Shown piece by piece: positions 16,234 to 25,372 of a stretch of DNA of 64,000 nucleotides. The stretch spans positions 1-64,000 of the forward strand of contig CBDDTG010000050.1 in the NCBI GenBank assembly GCA_965233665.1, read 5' to 3'. Origin of the DNA: Bacterioplanes sp965233665. Its GTDB lineage: Bacteria > Pseudomonadota > Gammaproteobacteria > Pseudomonadales > Oceanobacteraceae. Below the pieces are notes generated by a model. The model searched no databases. It was not told where the DNA came from and worked only from the letters and a program-made list of their open reading frames with translations. Position numbers and translations under genes: made by a program. How positions within the stretch are numbered: the stretch's first letter is position 1; each line of letters begins with the position of its first letter.

Positions 16234-19200
16234 GCCTCCCGAACGATTAAACCGGTCATTTCGATGTCTTCCAAGGTGTTCGCCGTGGCGCTGCTGTGTG
16301 CCGCAATCGCACGTATTAAACTTTTCAGGTCGGCCAGCTCAGCGCGAAGGCGTGCGATCTCTCCAGCCATGTCGTTATTGCCTGAGCCTGCACCCACCGA
16401 GCGGCGCACAGCGTTGGCAACGTCCGCTGTTAGCACCATCTCATCTCGGTGCAGTTCGGCGCGATAGCCATCAAAAGGCACACGGGTTAAGCCGTCGGCG
16501 TGGCTGCCATGGGTATATGAAGCTAACGCATGAGCTCTTTGTAAATGCGCACCAACTTCTGGGGTCACGACCGATTGGCTGCTTACAAAATCATCATGTG
16601 CAGTTTCTGTGGCTTGTGACTGTTGCTCAGCCAGTTGCTGCTGCGTTAGCTTTTGCTCCGCAATAAGCGCGGCCTGAAGAGCCTTAATTGAGTCGTCGAC
16701 AGACTGCACAGACTCATCGATGCCGCGAAGTTCGTTGAGCTGCGCTTGTTGGTCTTCTAGCAGTTCTTCCAAGCGCTTTTGCTCTTCCTCAGCGGCTTCT
16801 TCTAGCGTCATGATTTGCTCGTCAAAGCTGTCTTCGATGACACTGATTTGGCGATTAGCCGCATTTAACTGCTGTTCGGCCGCACTGAGTTGGCCCTGAC
16901 TTTTATCTTCGACTTTTTCCAGTACGGCTAAAAACGTGCGTTGCTCACGGGCGTAGTCTTCAACCGTTGCAAACTCATCGGCATTAATATTTTGAGCCGC
17001 TGCCAGGGCTTCACCAATATCTGTTAATTCACCGCCACTGGCCGCTAACTGCAGCTGATCAAATGCGGTATCGCGATCCAGACCAACACCGGCTTGCTGG
17101 GCCAAACGGTCGTATGCGCTTTCAATGTCGCGCAGCTCGTTTTCGATGACGCGCACGCGCGTGCGGGCAGATTCTGTTGATAGGCGCGCCGCTTCGATGG
17201 CCGAATTTTTTTGCGCCTGCAGTGCAGCACGCTCAGCGGCTAACTGTTCGTTAATATCTCTGATGCGCTGATTAACGCTGCTGCCAAACGCAGAATAAGC
17301 CGCATCCGTGGCGCTCTGAATTGACGCCAGTGCCTCAGCTGCACCCGTTTCAGCGGTTTGATAAAACTCGACCAGTGCACCGCTGGAGCGTGTGAACACC
17401 TCAAGCGCAGCCCTGCCAGCTTCGGTTTTAAGATCCAATCCATATATTAATTCGGCAATGCCATCTTTTGTTTCAGGCAACTGGATATTCAGATCTTTGT
17501 ATTTTTCGTTGAGTTGATCCAGCTCTTTGCGCAGTTTCTGCTCATTTAACTCGGCTTTTTTTTCGTCGGACAAAAACTCATCGGCCAGGCGCTGACTTGC
17601 AGCCGCCAACCCCGCTGCATCGCCGAACACGCCCACTAGATTGGTCGCTGCATCGCCAAACTCAAGGCCCGTAAGGTCGGCTAGCGAGTCGTTTAGCCCT
17701 AGCAGCGCGCCATCAACCACAGTGGCATTGCGGGCAAATTCTTGTAGCACCTGCCCGGATGATTCGCCAACTTCATCAACAAAGCTTTGAATGTCCGGAA
17801 TAAGTTGGTCGGCGGCTTGGTTTAGTCCTGTTCCGAAAGTCTGGCTAATGACCTCTTCAAATTCCTCGGCACTGAGGCCCTCTAGACTGATTTTGCCAAG
17901 ATCTAAAAGTGCTGCGTTAAACTCGCCTGACAGCTCTATACCTAGGGTTTCGGCAGACTGCGACAGTACGTCTCCGATGCTGTTTACAGCGGCGTTATAA
18001 GGCTCTGTTAGAGAAATAAGCTCGCTTGCTATATCAGGATAAAGCTCTGCCAACACATCGGCAGAAATACCCTTGCCCGAAGCGTAAAGTTCAGCCCCCT
18101 CTGGCCCAAACTGTATGCCGATGTCAGTAATCTTGCTTGAGTACTTCTCATACACATCAATAGCACGCGCAGCCTCCGCAGCAAAAGCGCCTATCGACTG
18201 GTCGGCCCCTTGCTGAGCAGCCAGCAGTTCACGGTTGACGCCTATAAGCTCGCCGAGGGCGTCGGCAGTTTGCTGTGTGTATTCTGCGATAGACTGGGAT
18301 TTATCGTTAATTCCGCCAAGGACATCGCCGGTATTTTGCCGTGCTTGACGCCCTGCTGTTGGGTCTCTGTCTGGACTATCTGCAAACAGCGACCCGCCAA
18401 TAGCGCCACCGACCGCCGCTCCAACCGGGCCGTATACTGCTCCACCGATGGCCGCGCCAAGAACGCTCCCTATCTGCTGTCCTGTGCCTTCCCAATCGCC
18501 CGAGATCAACGCATCCGTCAGGCTGGCCGCAACGGATTCCATCGCCCGCTCAAAGTCTTGTTGCATGGTATCTGCTGCGCGCTGACCTTCTGTCTGGTCA
18601 TACAGCTCGGCTGCTAATTCTTTAACCTTTTCTTTCTGTTTATCCGTCGCATCGGCACTGAGCTTTGCCAGCTCCGATTGAATAAAGACTTCTTTCGAGT
18701 TTTTTTGCTGCAGAGCGTATTGCTGCTTGAGCTGGGTAATCACACCCTGATCTTTTTGCGCAGCCACCAGTGCTTGCTGGGCGCGCTGGGCGGCGATGAT
18801 GCTGTCGATTAACTCATCGGCAACGCCTGCCGCTTGCAGCTGGGCGCGCAGCTGTTGTTCTTGGGCGGCGGCTTGGGCTTCTTGCAGTGTTGCGCCGCCG
18901 CGCAGAGCCTCGTTTTTTGCCTCAATGGCAGTGAGCTGTGCCTGGGCATTGACGGTGGCGGTGTTGTTGTCGGTTTTGGTTTGTGCAGTCAGTTCGCGCT
19001 GCGTCTTTCGTGCTTCTAACAACTTGGCGATAAACTCATCGGTCACACCGGCTTGCTGCAATTGCAGCCTAAGTTGTTCATCCTGGGCGATGGCCTGCGC
19101 CTCTTGCGCCGTAGCGCCGCCGCGCAAGGCTTGATTTTGCGCTTCAATAATTGCCAGTTGATGTTGGGCACTTTCGTTGGCTTTGCGCTGACCGGCATCT

Positions 19201-20324
19201 TGCTCTTCATAAAATTCTGCCAGCCAATTACGCTCTGCCATTTCGGGCGTAATGTCAGTTTGCAGGCTATCGGTTTTGGCCAACTCAATGGCGGCGTCAA
19301 AATCCGCCAGTGCTTGCTGGGCTTGCTGTACTTTGTCGGCGGCTTGTTTGGCCTCTAAGCCGGATTCGGCAATGTAGGCAGAAAACTGATTGAGCGCCGG
19401 GCTGGAGTCCATGTATTTTTGGCGCAAATCCTGAACCACAACGATCAACCGCTCGTAGGCACTGGCGTCGAGTTTCTCGCCGACGTCGGGCAGCGCGTCA
19501 TAAAGCGATTTCACGTCTTCGACGCTTAACTTCATCTCCTCGGCGACTTTGTCATAGCGAGTGATTCCGGCCAGCTTGTCGGTGGCGCTAAGCACTGGGT
19601 CGCCGCCCAGTTCAGACAGCATCGCGCCCAACTCATTGCGGGCTGTGGTCAGTGTTTGCTTGGCGGCATCAATTTGCGTTTGGATTTTTAACCGCGCGGC
19701 TGCCACGCTGTCGTCGGCTAATTTGATAATGTCGCTGCTGAGTGTTTCAGCGCCGTTTGAGTTGTCTTCAAAGCTGCTGTTCAGCGCGTCCAACGCATCT
19801 GCCAGGCTTTTTATTTGGCTGCTGCTGCCACTGGCTGCTAGGCCAATGCCGCTCACCGCCGCACCGACGGCAACCGCCACACCCGCCACTGCGCCCAAAG
19901 GGCCGAACAGCGACAGAATTTGCGGCCCTTGCTGGCCGAGAATAATTAAATTATTGGTGCCCATTTGGCTTTGCACGGCAACGTCTTGCAACTGGTAGCT
20001 AAGCTGGCTAAGCGCGCCTTTTTGCACTTGGATGCCGCGTGCAAAAGCGTTTGCAAGAGTACCCTGGCGCTGCTGCATTTGCTGGCTCTGCTGCATGGCA
20101 CTGGTCGCTTGGCGATGTTCGCGTGCCAGCTCGCCCACACTGGTTGCCTGTTTTGCGGCACCTTGGCTGGCACCCGCCGTGGCGCGCTCAAAATTGCCCG
20201 CTTGCTTAGAGCTGTTTTTTAACGCCCGCTCGGTACCGCTCACTGCCGCCGTGGCACGATTCACCTGGCCGGTTAAGCCAGAGCTGTCTGCACGCAGGGT
20301 TAATTTAACGTCGATATCGCTCAT
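16230..20324 (-). CDS. Tail tape-measure protein
   Basis: 1364 residues, the largest prophage gene, placed right after the tail chaperones as in long-tailed phages. It is mostly coiled-coil. A hydrophobic patch lies near residues 125-165 and a glycine zipper (GAAIGGAVYGPVGAAVGGAI) near residue 630. Two homologous blocks near residues 386-460 and 464-530 share ALRGGAT and QEAQA motifs with a period of about 78 residues, an internal duplication. The protein sets tail length and is ejected with the DNA. Confidence 0.9.
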   Translation of the reverse strand: MSDIDVKLTLRADSSGLTGQVNRATAAVSGTERALKNSSKQAGNFERATAGASQGAAKQATSVGELAREHRQATSAMQQSQQMQQRQGTLANAFARGIQVQKGALSQLSYQLQDVAVQSQMGTNNLIILGQQGPQILSLFGPLGAVAGVAVAVGAAVSGIGLAASGSSSQIKSLADALDALNSSFEDNSNGAETLSSDIIKLADDSVAAARLKIQTQIDAAKQTLTTARNELGAMLSELGGDPVLSATDKLAGITRYDKVAEEMKLSVEDVKSLYDALPDVGEKLDASAYERLIVVVQDLRQKYMDSSPALNQFSAYIAESGLEAKQAADKVQQAQQALADFDAAIELAKTDSLQTDITPEMAERNWLAEFYEEQDAGQRKANESAQHQLAIIEAQNQALRGGATAQEAQAIAQDEQLRLQLQQAGVTDEFIAKLLEARKTQRELTAQTKTDNNTATVNAQAQLTAIEAKNEALRGGATLQEAQAAAQEQQLRAQLQAAGVADELIDSIIAAQRAQQALVAAQKDQGVITQLKQQYALQQKNSKEVFIQSELAKLSADATDKQKEKVKELAAELYDQTEGQRAADTMQQDFERAMESVAASLTDALISGDWEGTGQQIGSVLGAAIGGAVYGPVGAAVGGAIGGSLFADSPDRDPTAGRQARQNTGDVLGGINDKSQSIAEYTQQTADALGELIGVNRELLAAQQGADQSIGAFAAEAARAIDVYEKYSSKITDIGIQFGPEGAELYASGKGISADVLAELYPDIASELISLTEPYNAAVNSIGDVLSQSAETLGIELSGEFNAALLDLGKISLEGLSAEEFEEVISQTFGTGLNQAADQLIPDIQSFVDEVGESSGQVLQEFARNATVVDGALLGLNDSLADLTGLEFGDAATNLVGVFGDAAGLAAASQRLADEFLSDEKKAELNEQKLRKELDQLNEKYKDLNIQLPETKDGIAELIYGLDLKTEAGRAALEVFTRSSGALVEFYQTAETGAAEALASIQSATDAAYSAFGSSVNQRIRDINEQLAAERAALQAQKNSAIEAARLSTESARTRVRVIENELRDIESAYDRLAQQAGVGLDRDTAFDQLQLAASGGELTDIGEALAAAQNINADEFATVEDYAREQRTFLAVLEKVEDKSQGQLSAAEQQLNAANRQISVIEDSFDEQIMTLEEAAEEEQKRLEELLEDQQAQLNELRGIDESVQSVDDSIKALQAALIAEQKLTQQQLAEQQSQATETAHDDFVSSQSVVTPEVGAHLQRAHALASYTHGSHADGLTRVPFDGYRAELHRDEMVLTADVANAVRRSVGAGSGNNDMAGEIARLRAELADLKSLIRAIAAHSSATANTLEDIEMTGLIVREA

Positions 20325-20329
20325 CGGTA

Positions 20330-20701
20330 TCAGCTCTTTTTATTCAGTTCGGTAACGGCGATGCGCTCCAGCATTTGAAAGCGCTCCCAGTCATCGGTGG
20401 TAATGTCCAAGCCACTGCGGCGTATAAGTACATCCACATCGCTGTAATTCATCCCGAGTACATGGCCTGTCATAGGGCAGTGCCGCCATGTGCTTTGGGC
20501 ACTTCTAAACAGCTGCACGGCGGGCCAATTTTCGGGCAGCACGTCCACGTCCTGTGGCGCGTGCTGTTTGCTTAAAATGGCCTTATTAAAAATGGCGTGG
20601 GCGGCCTCCTTGCCGAGCAGCGCCTCCAACTCGCTGTCATCCGCCGGAGTGCTGATGCGAAATAAATGGCGGATTATTTGCCGGTATTCTTCGCCGTCGG
20701 C
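20330..20701 (-). CDS. Tail assembly chaperone, frameshift (T-like) extension
   Basis: The region downstream of the slippery site, in the -1 frame, is open from 20701 to the stop at 20330 (about 123 codons). An internal ATG at 20629 exists, but the protein-like reading continues upstream of it to the slippery site without a stop. The expected product is therefore a G-T fusion with the preceding chaperone, as in lambda and many siphophages. It would bind the tape measure during tail assembly. Confidence 0.8.
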   Translation of the reverse strand, partial: ADGEEYRQIIRHLFRISTPADDSELEALLGKEAAHAIFNKAILSKQHAPQDVDVLPENWPAVQLFRSAQSTWRHCPMTGHVLGMNYSDVDVLIRRSGLDITTDDWERFQMLERIAVTELNKKS

Positions 20702-21024
20702 TTTTTTGCCAACTCCTCCTGATACGCGGCAAACACAGCGCTCGACAGTTGCATATCGTTGCGCACGGCATTGAGCAGTGCATCACCCGTTAGCAAGGTG
20801 TCGCCGTCGTACAGCACCAAGGCGTGCTCGCCGTCGGTATCAACAGCGACCAGGCATAAATCCACCAGGCGCTTGCCTTTATTATCTGGGTGCTCGGCCT
20901 CATCCGTGGGAATAATGCGCAGGGTCGCGCCAAACTCGCCGGTTTGCTCATGGCCTAAATCGTCGGTAAAAGCGACTGAGCAAATCGCTTTAAAAGTACG
21001 CTGGGTGTTAAGCCGCAAAGCCAT
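20674..21024 (-). CDS. Tail assembly chaperone (G-like)
   Basis: 116 residues between tail tube and T-like ORF. Near its end the codons GCA AAA AAG (20709-20701) contain A AAA AAG in the right phase for -1 slippage. Normal termination gives the short form; slippage gives the G-T form. Small acidic proteins in this slot coat the tape measure. Confidence 0.8.
   Translation of the reverse strand: MALRLNTQRTFKAICSVAFTDDLGHEQTGEFGATLRIIPTDEAEHPDNKGKRLVDLCLVAVDTDGEHALVLYDGDTLLTGDALLNAVRNDMQLSSAVFAAYQEELAKKPTAKNTGK
20701..20707 (-). promoter_or_regulatory. Programmed -1 frameshift slippery site A AAA AAG
   Basis: The heptamer lies exactly as X XXY YYZ in the frame of the upstream ORF. The -1 frame entered here is identical to that of the ORF ending at 20330, with no intervening stop. 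This is one of the most efficient slippery sequences in bacteria. Confidence 0.8.
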
Positions 21025-21039
21025 AAATACCTCGTTAAA

Positions 21040-22170
21040 TCAGTGGAAAATTAAAAAGATTTCATCGTCGTATTGGCCGGTGGCGCTAAACGACAAGTCG
21101 TAGGCATCGCTGCCCGCACGTTCGCCATCACCAATGCTTTCGACGCGGGTGGCAGGCAGTACCAAGGTGATCATCTCGCCCGCTGCCTGTCCGATGGTGG
21201 CGCTGATGTTGGCGACGTTGCCGTTGGCCCAGTCTGCAAAGGGGTTGTAATCGCCGAGGGCAACCACCTCGGGGTTAACCGAGCCGGAGACTTTGCGATC
21301 GCTAATTCGAAACGAGTGGCGACCATCTGGGCTGTTAATGTCAGGTACCGCAGTGGTCTCGATGCCCATATCAACGCTGAGTTTTTCGATGGTGCCTGTG
21401 TCGGGGTAGTCCGCCAGTTGCAGGCCCGCGCTTTGGGCGATGGGCGGAATCAAGTCGTTATAGCTCGCGCTGGGGAAAGTCTCGTTGGTCGGCTCGGCGT
21501 AATTACCCTTAAGTGAAAAACTTACTTTGCAGTAATCGCCGGCCATCCACTCAAAGCTAAAGCTGCCGGTGCAACGGGTGGCGATGCGGCGCTGGCCGTC
21601 AAGGTGGGCGTGCAGAGTTAGGGTTTTGTGCTGGGCACGGTCAGTAACAGGCTTATACACCAGCGCCTCGGCCACGGCGGCAACGGTGGCGGTGGCGGCG
21701 TCGATGGCCAGCTCGTCGCCGATGCTGGGCTGGCTGCCGGTGAGTGCAATGTATGCCTGGTCGCCACGCACGGTAATTAAGGTGCCAACGCTTGCGCTGC
21801 TTTGGCTGGTGTTGGTTACGGCGGCGCCCAGCTTGGGGCTGCCGGTCAGGCCGCTCAGTTGGATTAAACAGCCGGGCAATTGCACAAAGCCGCAGGCCAA
21901 AAAGGCATCGTGTAGTGGTGGCTGCTGCAGCGCATTGCTGACCAGACCGCCGCCTTTTAATTCCAGCGGCAGGGTAATTTGCCAGTCCTTCGCGCCGATA
22001 ACGTTTGGCACTTTGGAGTAGCTCGAGCGCACTAAATCACGCTCTTTAACTTCGCCCTGGGGCGACATGCTAAAGCCACTTAGGGTTTGCACGGCGGTCA
22101 TGCCGTTGACCAGGGTGCCGTCTGGGTTTTCTAGGCCCAGCGCTATGTAGCGCCGTTTTGAATTATTCAT
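21040..22170 (-). CDS. Major tail tube protein
   Basis: 376 residues, first gene of the tail block and two genes upstream of the tape measure. The sequence is strand-rich with few charged runs. It opens with RRYIALGLENPDGTLVNGM and has a central Ala/Thr/Gly-rich section (residues about 110-175) that could be an inserted surface domain. No sheath gene is present, so the tail should be non-contractile. Assignment rests on position, size and composition. Confidence 0.7.
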   Translation of the reverse strand: MNNSKRRYIALGLENPDGTLVNGMTAVQTLSGFSMSPQGEVKERDLVRSSYSKVPNVIGAKDWQITLPLELKGGGLVSNALQQPPLHDAFLACGFVQLPGCLIQLSGLTGSPKLGAAVTNTSQSSASVGTLITVRGDQAYIALTGSQPSIGDELAIDAATATVAAVAEALVYKPVTDRAQHKTLTLHAHLDGQRRIATRCTGSFSFEWMAGDYCKVSFSLKGNYAEPTNETFPSASYNDLIPPIAQSAGLQLADYPDTGTIEKLSVDMGIETTAVPDINSPDGRHSFRISDRKVSGSVNPEVVALGDYNPFADWANGNVANISATIGQAAGEMITLVLPATRVESIGDGERAGSDAYDLSFSATGQYDDEIFLIFH

Positions 22171-22577
22171 GGCATCACTCCGTTGCGGCGCTGGGCCGCT
22201 GTTTTAAATTCGTCTAACCACCAGATGAAGCCGGATTTAAAGCCGATTAAATCGCCGCTTAAAAACTGCAGCGGCTCAGAGGCGGTGGGCGGCTGAAACC
22301 CGACCAGCGCCTTTAAAAGCTCATCGCGCCGCGCCTCTAACGCATCCAACTGGTGGCTTTTGTTGGCAGCACGCACCGACCACACCACGCCAAAGGTGAG
22401 CTGGTGCAGTTGCAGCACGCTGCCGCTGGTGCGGTTTTCTTGCGCGCGGTCGCGGCGCAAAAACACAAAGGTCACATCGCGCTGGTGGCCGCGCTGCATG
22501 GCTTCTTCAATGTCCAGGCCGCTTTCAACATTGGGCAAACCGGCGCTGGTGAGCTGTTGTGCAATGGCGTTGATCAT
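22167..22577 (-). CDS. Probable tail terminator / gp37-like protein
   Basis: 136 residues overlapping the gp36-like and tube genes by 4 bases on each side. The sequence (RDVTFVFLRRDRAQENRTSG, then VLQLHQLTFGVVW) has the alternating strand pattern of head-tail connector or terminator proteins. In Mu-like phages this slot holds gp37. Confidence 0.65.
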   Translation of the reverse strand: MINAIAQQLTSAGLPNVESGLDIEEAMQRGHQRDVTFVFLRRDRAQENRTSGSVLQLHQLTFGVVWSVRAANKSHQLDALEARRDELLKALVGFQPPTASEPLQFLSGDLIGFKSGFIWWLDEFKTAAQRRNGVMP

Positions 22578-22975
22578 CGTGCCCCCCGAGCAAACACTGA
22601 CGGTGCCGACTCAAACTGCACGGCGTCGTCGCCGCTTTGGGCGGGGTCATCCGTGACCAGCGTCAGCCTTCCCTCACTCACCCGTCGCAGCCATCCAATG
22701 GCTTTGTCATACCGGGCGCTGACTTCGTCCGTGGGTGAAACCGTGTACAGTCGGTAACGCGCCATATCGGCGGCGTACACCGCCAGCTCGGCTGGTACCT
22801 CGGCCAGTGGCAAAGCCACGCGCCCACGCAAATAACCGTCGATTTCTGCGCTGGCGTCATCAATGGCTTGCTGCAGCAAGGCAGCATCTGGGCTGCCGCT
22901 GCCGTTGCGATCCGTGAGCTGGGTTAGCTCATGCTCGCCAAAGCGCGCCTGCAAATCCGCCGGGGTGCAGTACAT
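22574..22975 (-). CDS. Mu gp36-like protein (DUF1320)
   Basis: 133 residues starting MYCTPADLQARFGEHELTQL, the standard opening of DUF1320 proteins, with IDDASAEIDGYLRGRVALPL in the middle. These are head-completion/adaptor proteins of Mu-like phages. Position after capsid and gp35 agrees. Confidence 0.88.
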   Translation of the reverse strand: MYCTPADLQARFGEHELTQLTDRNGSGSPDAALLQQAIDDASAEIDGYLRGRVALPLAEVPAELAVYAADMARYRLYTVSPTDEVSARYDKAIGWLRRVSEGRLTLVTDDPAQSGDDAVQFESAPSVFARGAR

Positions 22976-23199
22976 CAGGCGTCCTCTTTAGCGCTGCTTT
23001 TGGCTGCCGGGGCTTTCTTGGCCGCCTGCTTGGGCGCAGCCGATGGCTCACCAACAAGGGTTAAAAACGGGTCGGTCTCGATGCGCTTGCGTTGCTCTGC
23101 TGTGACTTCAACCTCGTTGTCGCCCTTGTCAAAGCGCACATTGGCGCGGCGGTAGCCACTGGGCGCGGTGCTGCGCACTTGGATTTTTTGTGTGCTCAT
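22975..23199 (-). CDS. Mu gp35/HI1506-like small head protein
   Basis: ATG 23199 with GGAG upstream is preferred to an upstream start at 23241. The 74 residues begin MSTQKIQVRSTAPSGYRRAN and end in a Lys/Ala-rich tail. The slot between capsid gpT and gp36 and the motif pattern match the FluMu HI1506 family. Confidence 0.75.
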   Translation of the reverse strand: MSTQKIQVRSTAPSGYRRANVRFDKGDNEVEVTAEQRKRIETDPFLTLVGEPSAAPKQAAKKAPAAKSSAKEDA

Positions 23200-23263
23200 A
23201 ACGTCTCCACGGTTAACAGTGGCAGTGCCTTCGACCAGCACTGCGGTGGTTGTTGTTAAGGGG

Positions 23264-24184
23264 TTACAGGGCGTCGGCGACGACCACTTCCACTTTTTTC
23301 AGCAGCTCGTTGTCTACCGCAGCGCCGTTTTCTTCGCGCAGCTGGCGCTCGATCAACTGGTTGGCTTTGCGCTCCAGCGATGCTGGTACCACCAGCGTGG
23401 TGGGCTTGATCTTGAGCTTGCCACCGCCGTCGCGTTTAAAGCCGCGCATGGCTTCCCAAGCCTTCCAGAAGTTATCGACATTGAGGTCGGCCTTCATGGC
23501 GTAGGCAAACTGCCAAAAGCTAAAGCCAGCGTTGCCACGCAAATCGGCACCAAACTCAAATGTGTTGCGGCGAAAGACCGATTCATCTGTGAGGCTGAAT
23601 TGCGGCGTCAGAGAAAGCGGGCGGCGGTTTTGCCAAATCAGCGGTTTCACTGCGCGGCTGCAGTCGAGCAGGTACCAGGGTTCGCCTTGGTAGTTGGTGT
23701 CTTCAAACATATTGGCGACGGATTCGTCCGCGCCGCTGCCATCGGCTTTGCTGTTGACTGGGTGGTCGGTATCAAAGAAAAACTGGCCGTCGTAGCAGGT
23801 GCTGGTAAAACCAACGGCCAACAAGCCAAACACCAGCTCGTCTGGAAACAGGCCGCCTTCGCGCGCCATTTCTTCTACCAGTGGTTTGTAAACGCCAAGG
23901 TTGTCGTCTTCAAAGTCGTCGCGGCTCACATCCACCGAGCTTTCAAAGGTCTTGTTGGCGATGGTGTAGCCGTGCTCTTTAATCGAGTTCATCGCCCGGT
24001 CGCCAATCCATTCACGGAAAGACGGCATGGCACCCAGCCAGCCATAGGTGTTGCTCTTGGTGCTGGAGGGCACCACGGTGGCGACTTTTTCGTATTGCGG
24101 TTCAACCCGCTCTAACGAACCGCTAAAGGTCTGATCAAAGCCGGTGCGCAGGGCTTCGAGGGAGGCATGAGTGATGGCTGCCAT
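23264..24184 (-). CDS. Major capsid protein (Mu gpT family)
   Basis: 306 residues with the gpT pattern: ITHASLEALRTGFDQTF at the start, then AMPSFREWIGDR, and FFDTDHPV near residue 140. It forms the icosahedral shell. It overlaps the protease/scaffold stop by one base and is followed by gp35. Confidence 0.93.
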   Translation of the reverse strand: MAAITHASLEALRTGFDQTFSGSLERVEPQYEKVATVVPSSTKSNTYGWLGAMPSFREWIGDRAMNSIKEHGYTIANKTFESSVDVSRDDFEDDNLGVYKPLVEEMAREGGLFPDELVFGLLAVGFTSTCYDGQFFFDTDHPVNSKADGSGADESVANMFEDTNYQGEPWYLLDCSRAVKPLIWQNRRPLSLTPQFSLTDESVFRRNTFEFGADLRGNAGFSFWQFAYAMKADLNVDNFWKAWEAMRGFKRDGGGKLKIKPTTLVVPASLERKANQLIERQLREENGAAVDNELLKKVEVVVADAL

Positions 24185-24723
24185 TATTGCTGCTCCTGTT
24201 TGGTTGCGGTAACGCCCAGCTGCTTCAGCACCGCCAAGGCTTCATCGGCCACGTGGGCATCTGGCTCGCTGGCATCGGCTGGCGTCTTGCCCTGGGTTTG
24301 GGTGGACTTCAGCGCGGCGATGGCGGGCGTTTTGTCTAAATAGGTTTTCAGCGCGGCCAGATCGCTTTGGCCCAGACTGCGCGCCCACTCTTGCTGAGCG
24401 GGCAGCAATTTGCCCTGGCTTAGGCCGTCGCTAATCACGCTTTCCAGCTCGCTTTGCTGGCTGTTGTTTTGCAGCGTTACCACTTCGCCTTTCAGGGCCT
24501 CGAACGCCTCCAGCGGCACGTACTGGGTTAAATCGACGCTGGCCTGGCTTTTTAGCGCGGCGATGGCCTCGCTGGTTTGGGTGTTGTCGTCAGCGCCCAG
24601 CTCAGTGCGCAGGGCGGCCAGCTCAGTCTGGGCCTGCACGCTTTGCTTGAGCGCCACTTGGATTTGCTCATCGCTGGCGTCAGCCGCCAGACCGAGCAAC
24701 TGAATCAGTTGTTCGCGTTCCAC
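24184..24723 (-). CDS. Internal in-frame scaffold product (gpZ-like)
   Basis: GTG 24723, codon 198 of the protease gene, follows AAAGAGGA with seven-base spacing and lies just after the Pro-rich linker. The product of 179 residues would be the scaffold domain only. Mu is known to express gpZ from an internal start in gene I, so the same design is inferred here. Confidence 0.6.
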   Translation of the reverse strand: MEREQLIQLLGLAADASDEQIQVALKQSVQAQTELAALRTELGADDNTQTSEAIAALKSQASVDLTQYVPLEAFEALKGEVVTLQNNSQQSELESVISDGLSQGKLLPAQQEWARSLGQSDLAALKTYLDKTPAIAALKSTQTQGKTPADASEPDAHVADEALAVLKQLGVTATKQEQQ

Positions 24724-25314
24724 GGGAGTGTCCTCTTTTTGGGGCTCTTTTGGGTTTGGGGGCTCTTTTGGGTTTGGGGAAAGATCAGTCAGGCGCTGGC
24801 GCAGGGCATCTATGGCCACGCTGGCCATGCCATCGACAGCGGGGAAGTTGGTCAGCGCCACATGCAGCAAGTCGCGCACTTCGCCAGTGTGCGGGTCATA
24901 CGCCAGCACAGGTGAGAGATAGCGGTATTCGTCGTTGTCGATGTGCTGCTGTGCCGTGGCCGTCCAGCGCACGATGGCGCGCAGGCCAACGCCGGGCAGG
25001 TACTCAATGCTGTTAGGGTCAATCCAACCGGCGGCAGGCGCGGGCTGGCCGTTTTGCTCGGCGTTTAAGGTCTGGTGTTCGTAATCGACGACGATATCGC
25101 CTTGGCGGCTTGTTAGCCGCGCCAGCAAGGCATCGGCCACCGGCTGCGACATGGCAAAGCCGGGCAAGCCCTCGGGCCGCCCGTCGCGGGCTTTAAAAAC
25201 GCCATCTGGGGTAAGCTGCACCGTGGCACCGTCGCTGGCTTTAATGGCCAAGCTCAGTGCGGCGATATGCGGCTTCGTCTGTGACGGATGTTGTGCGGTG
25301 TTGTGTGTTTTCAT
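24184..25314 (-). CDS. Head maturation protease with C-terminal scaffold (Mu gpI family)
   Basis: 376 residues. The N-terminal 170 residues contain the gpI protease pattern (VVDYEHQTLNAEQNGQPAPA, then YLSPVLAYDPHTGEV). A PNPKEPPNPKEP linker follows, then an acidic Gln/Leu-rich helical scaffold. The protease cuts scaffold and itself during capsid maturation. The ATG at 25314 lies almost at the predicted start of the late transcript, so it may be read leaderless or from a later codon. An internal start at 24723 probably gives scaffold alone. Confidence 0.88.
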   Translation of the reverse strand: MKTHNTAQHPSQTKPHIAALSLAIKASDGATVQLTPDGVFKARDGRPEGLPGFAMSQPVADALLARLTSRQGDIVVDYEHQTLNAEQNGQPAPAAGWIDPNSIEYLPGVGLRAIVRWTATAQQHIDNDEYRYLSPVLAYDPHTGEVRDLLHVALTNFPAVDGMASVAIDALRQRLTDLSPNPKEPPNPKEPQKEDTPVEREQLIQLLGLAADASDEQIQVALKQSVQAQTELAALRTELGADDNTQTSEAIAALKSQASVDLTQYVPLEAFEALKGEVVTLQNNSQQSELESVISDGLSQGKLLPAQQEWARSLGQSDLAALKTYLDKTPAIAALKSTQTQGKTPADASEPDAHVADEALAVLKQLGVTATKQEQQ

Positions 25315-25320
25315 GGCCCC

Positions 25321-25361
25321 ATAATGACGTGGGGCCGGAAGGGTTGGGTTTAACTTAGATT
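25321..25361 (-). promoter_or_regulatory. Putative late promoter, PI position
   Basis: AATCTAAGTTAAACC (25361-25347, minus strand) is identical to the core at Pmom. CATTAT (25326-25321) stands at the same distance as the -10 hexamers of the other copies. It precedes the protease gene, as PI does in Mu. Confidence 0.65.
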
Positions 25362-25372
25362 AGATAATGAAG

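Noticed and set aside
20330..20629. Independent gene starting at ATG 20629
   Set aside because: Protein-like reading continues upstream to the slippery site, so a frameshift product is more likely.
23168..24115. 315-codon plus-strand ORF
   Set aside because: Antisense shadow of the gpT capsid gene, caused by GC-biased third positions.
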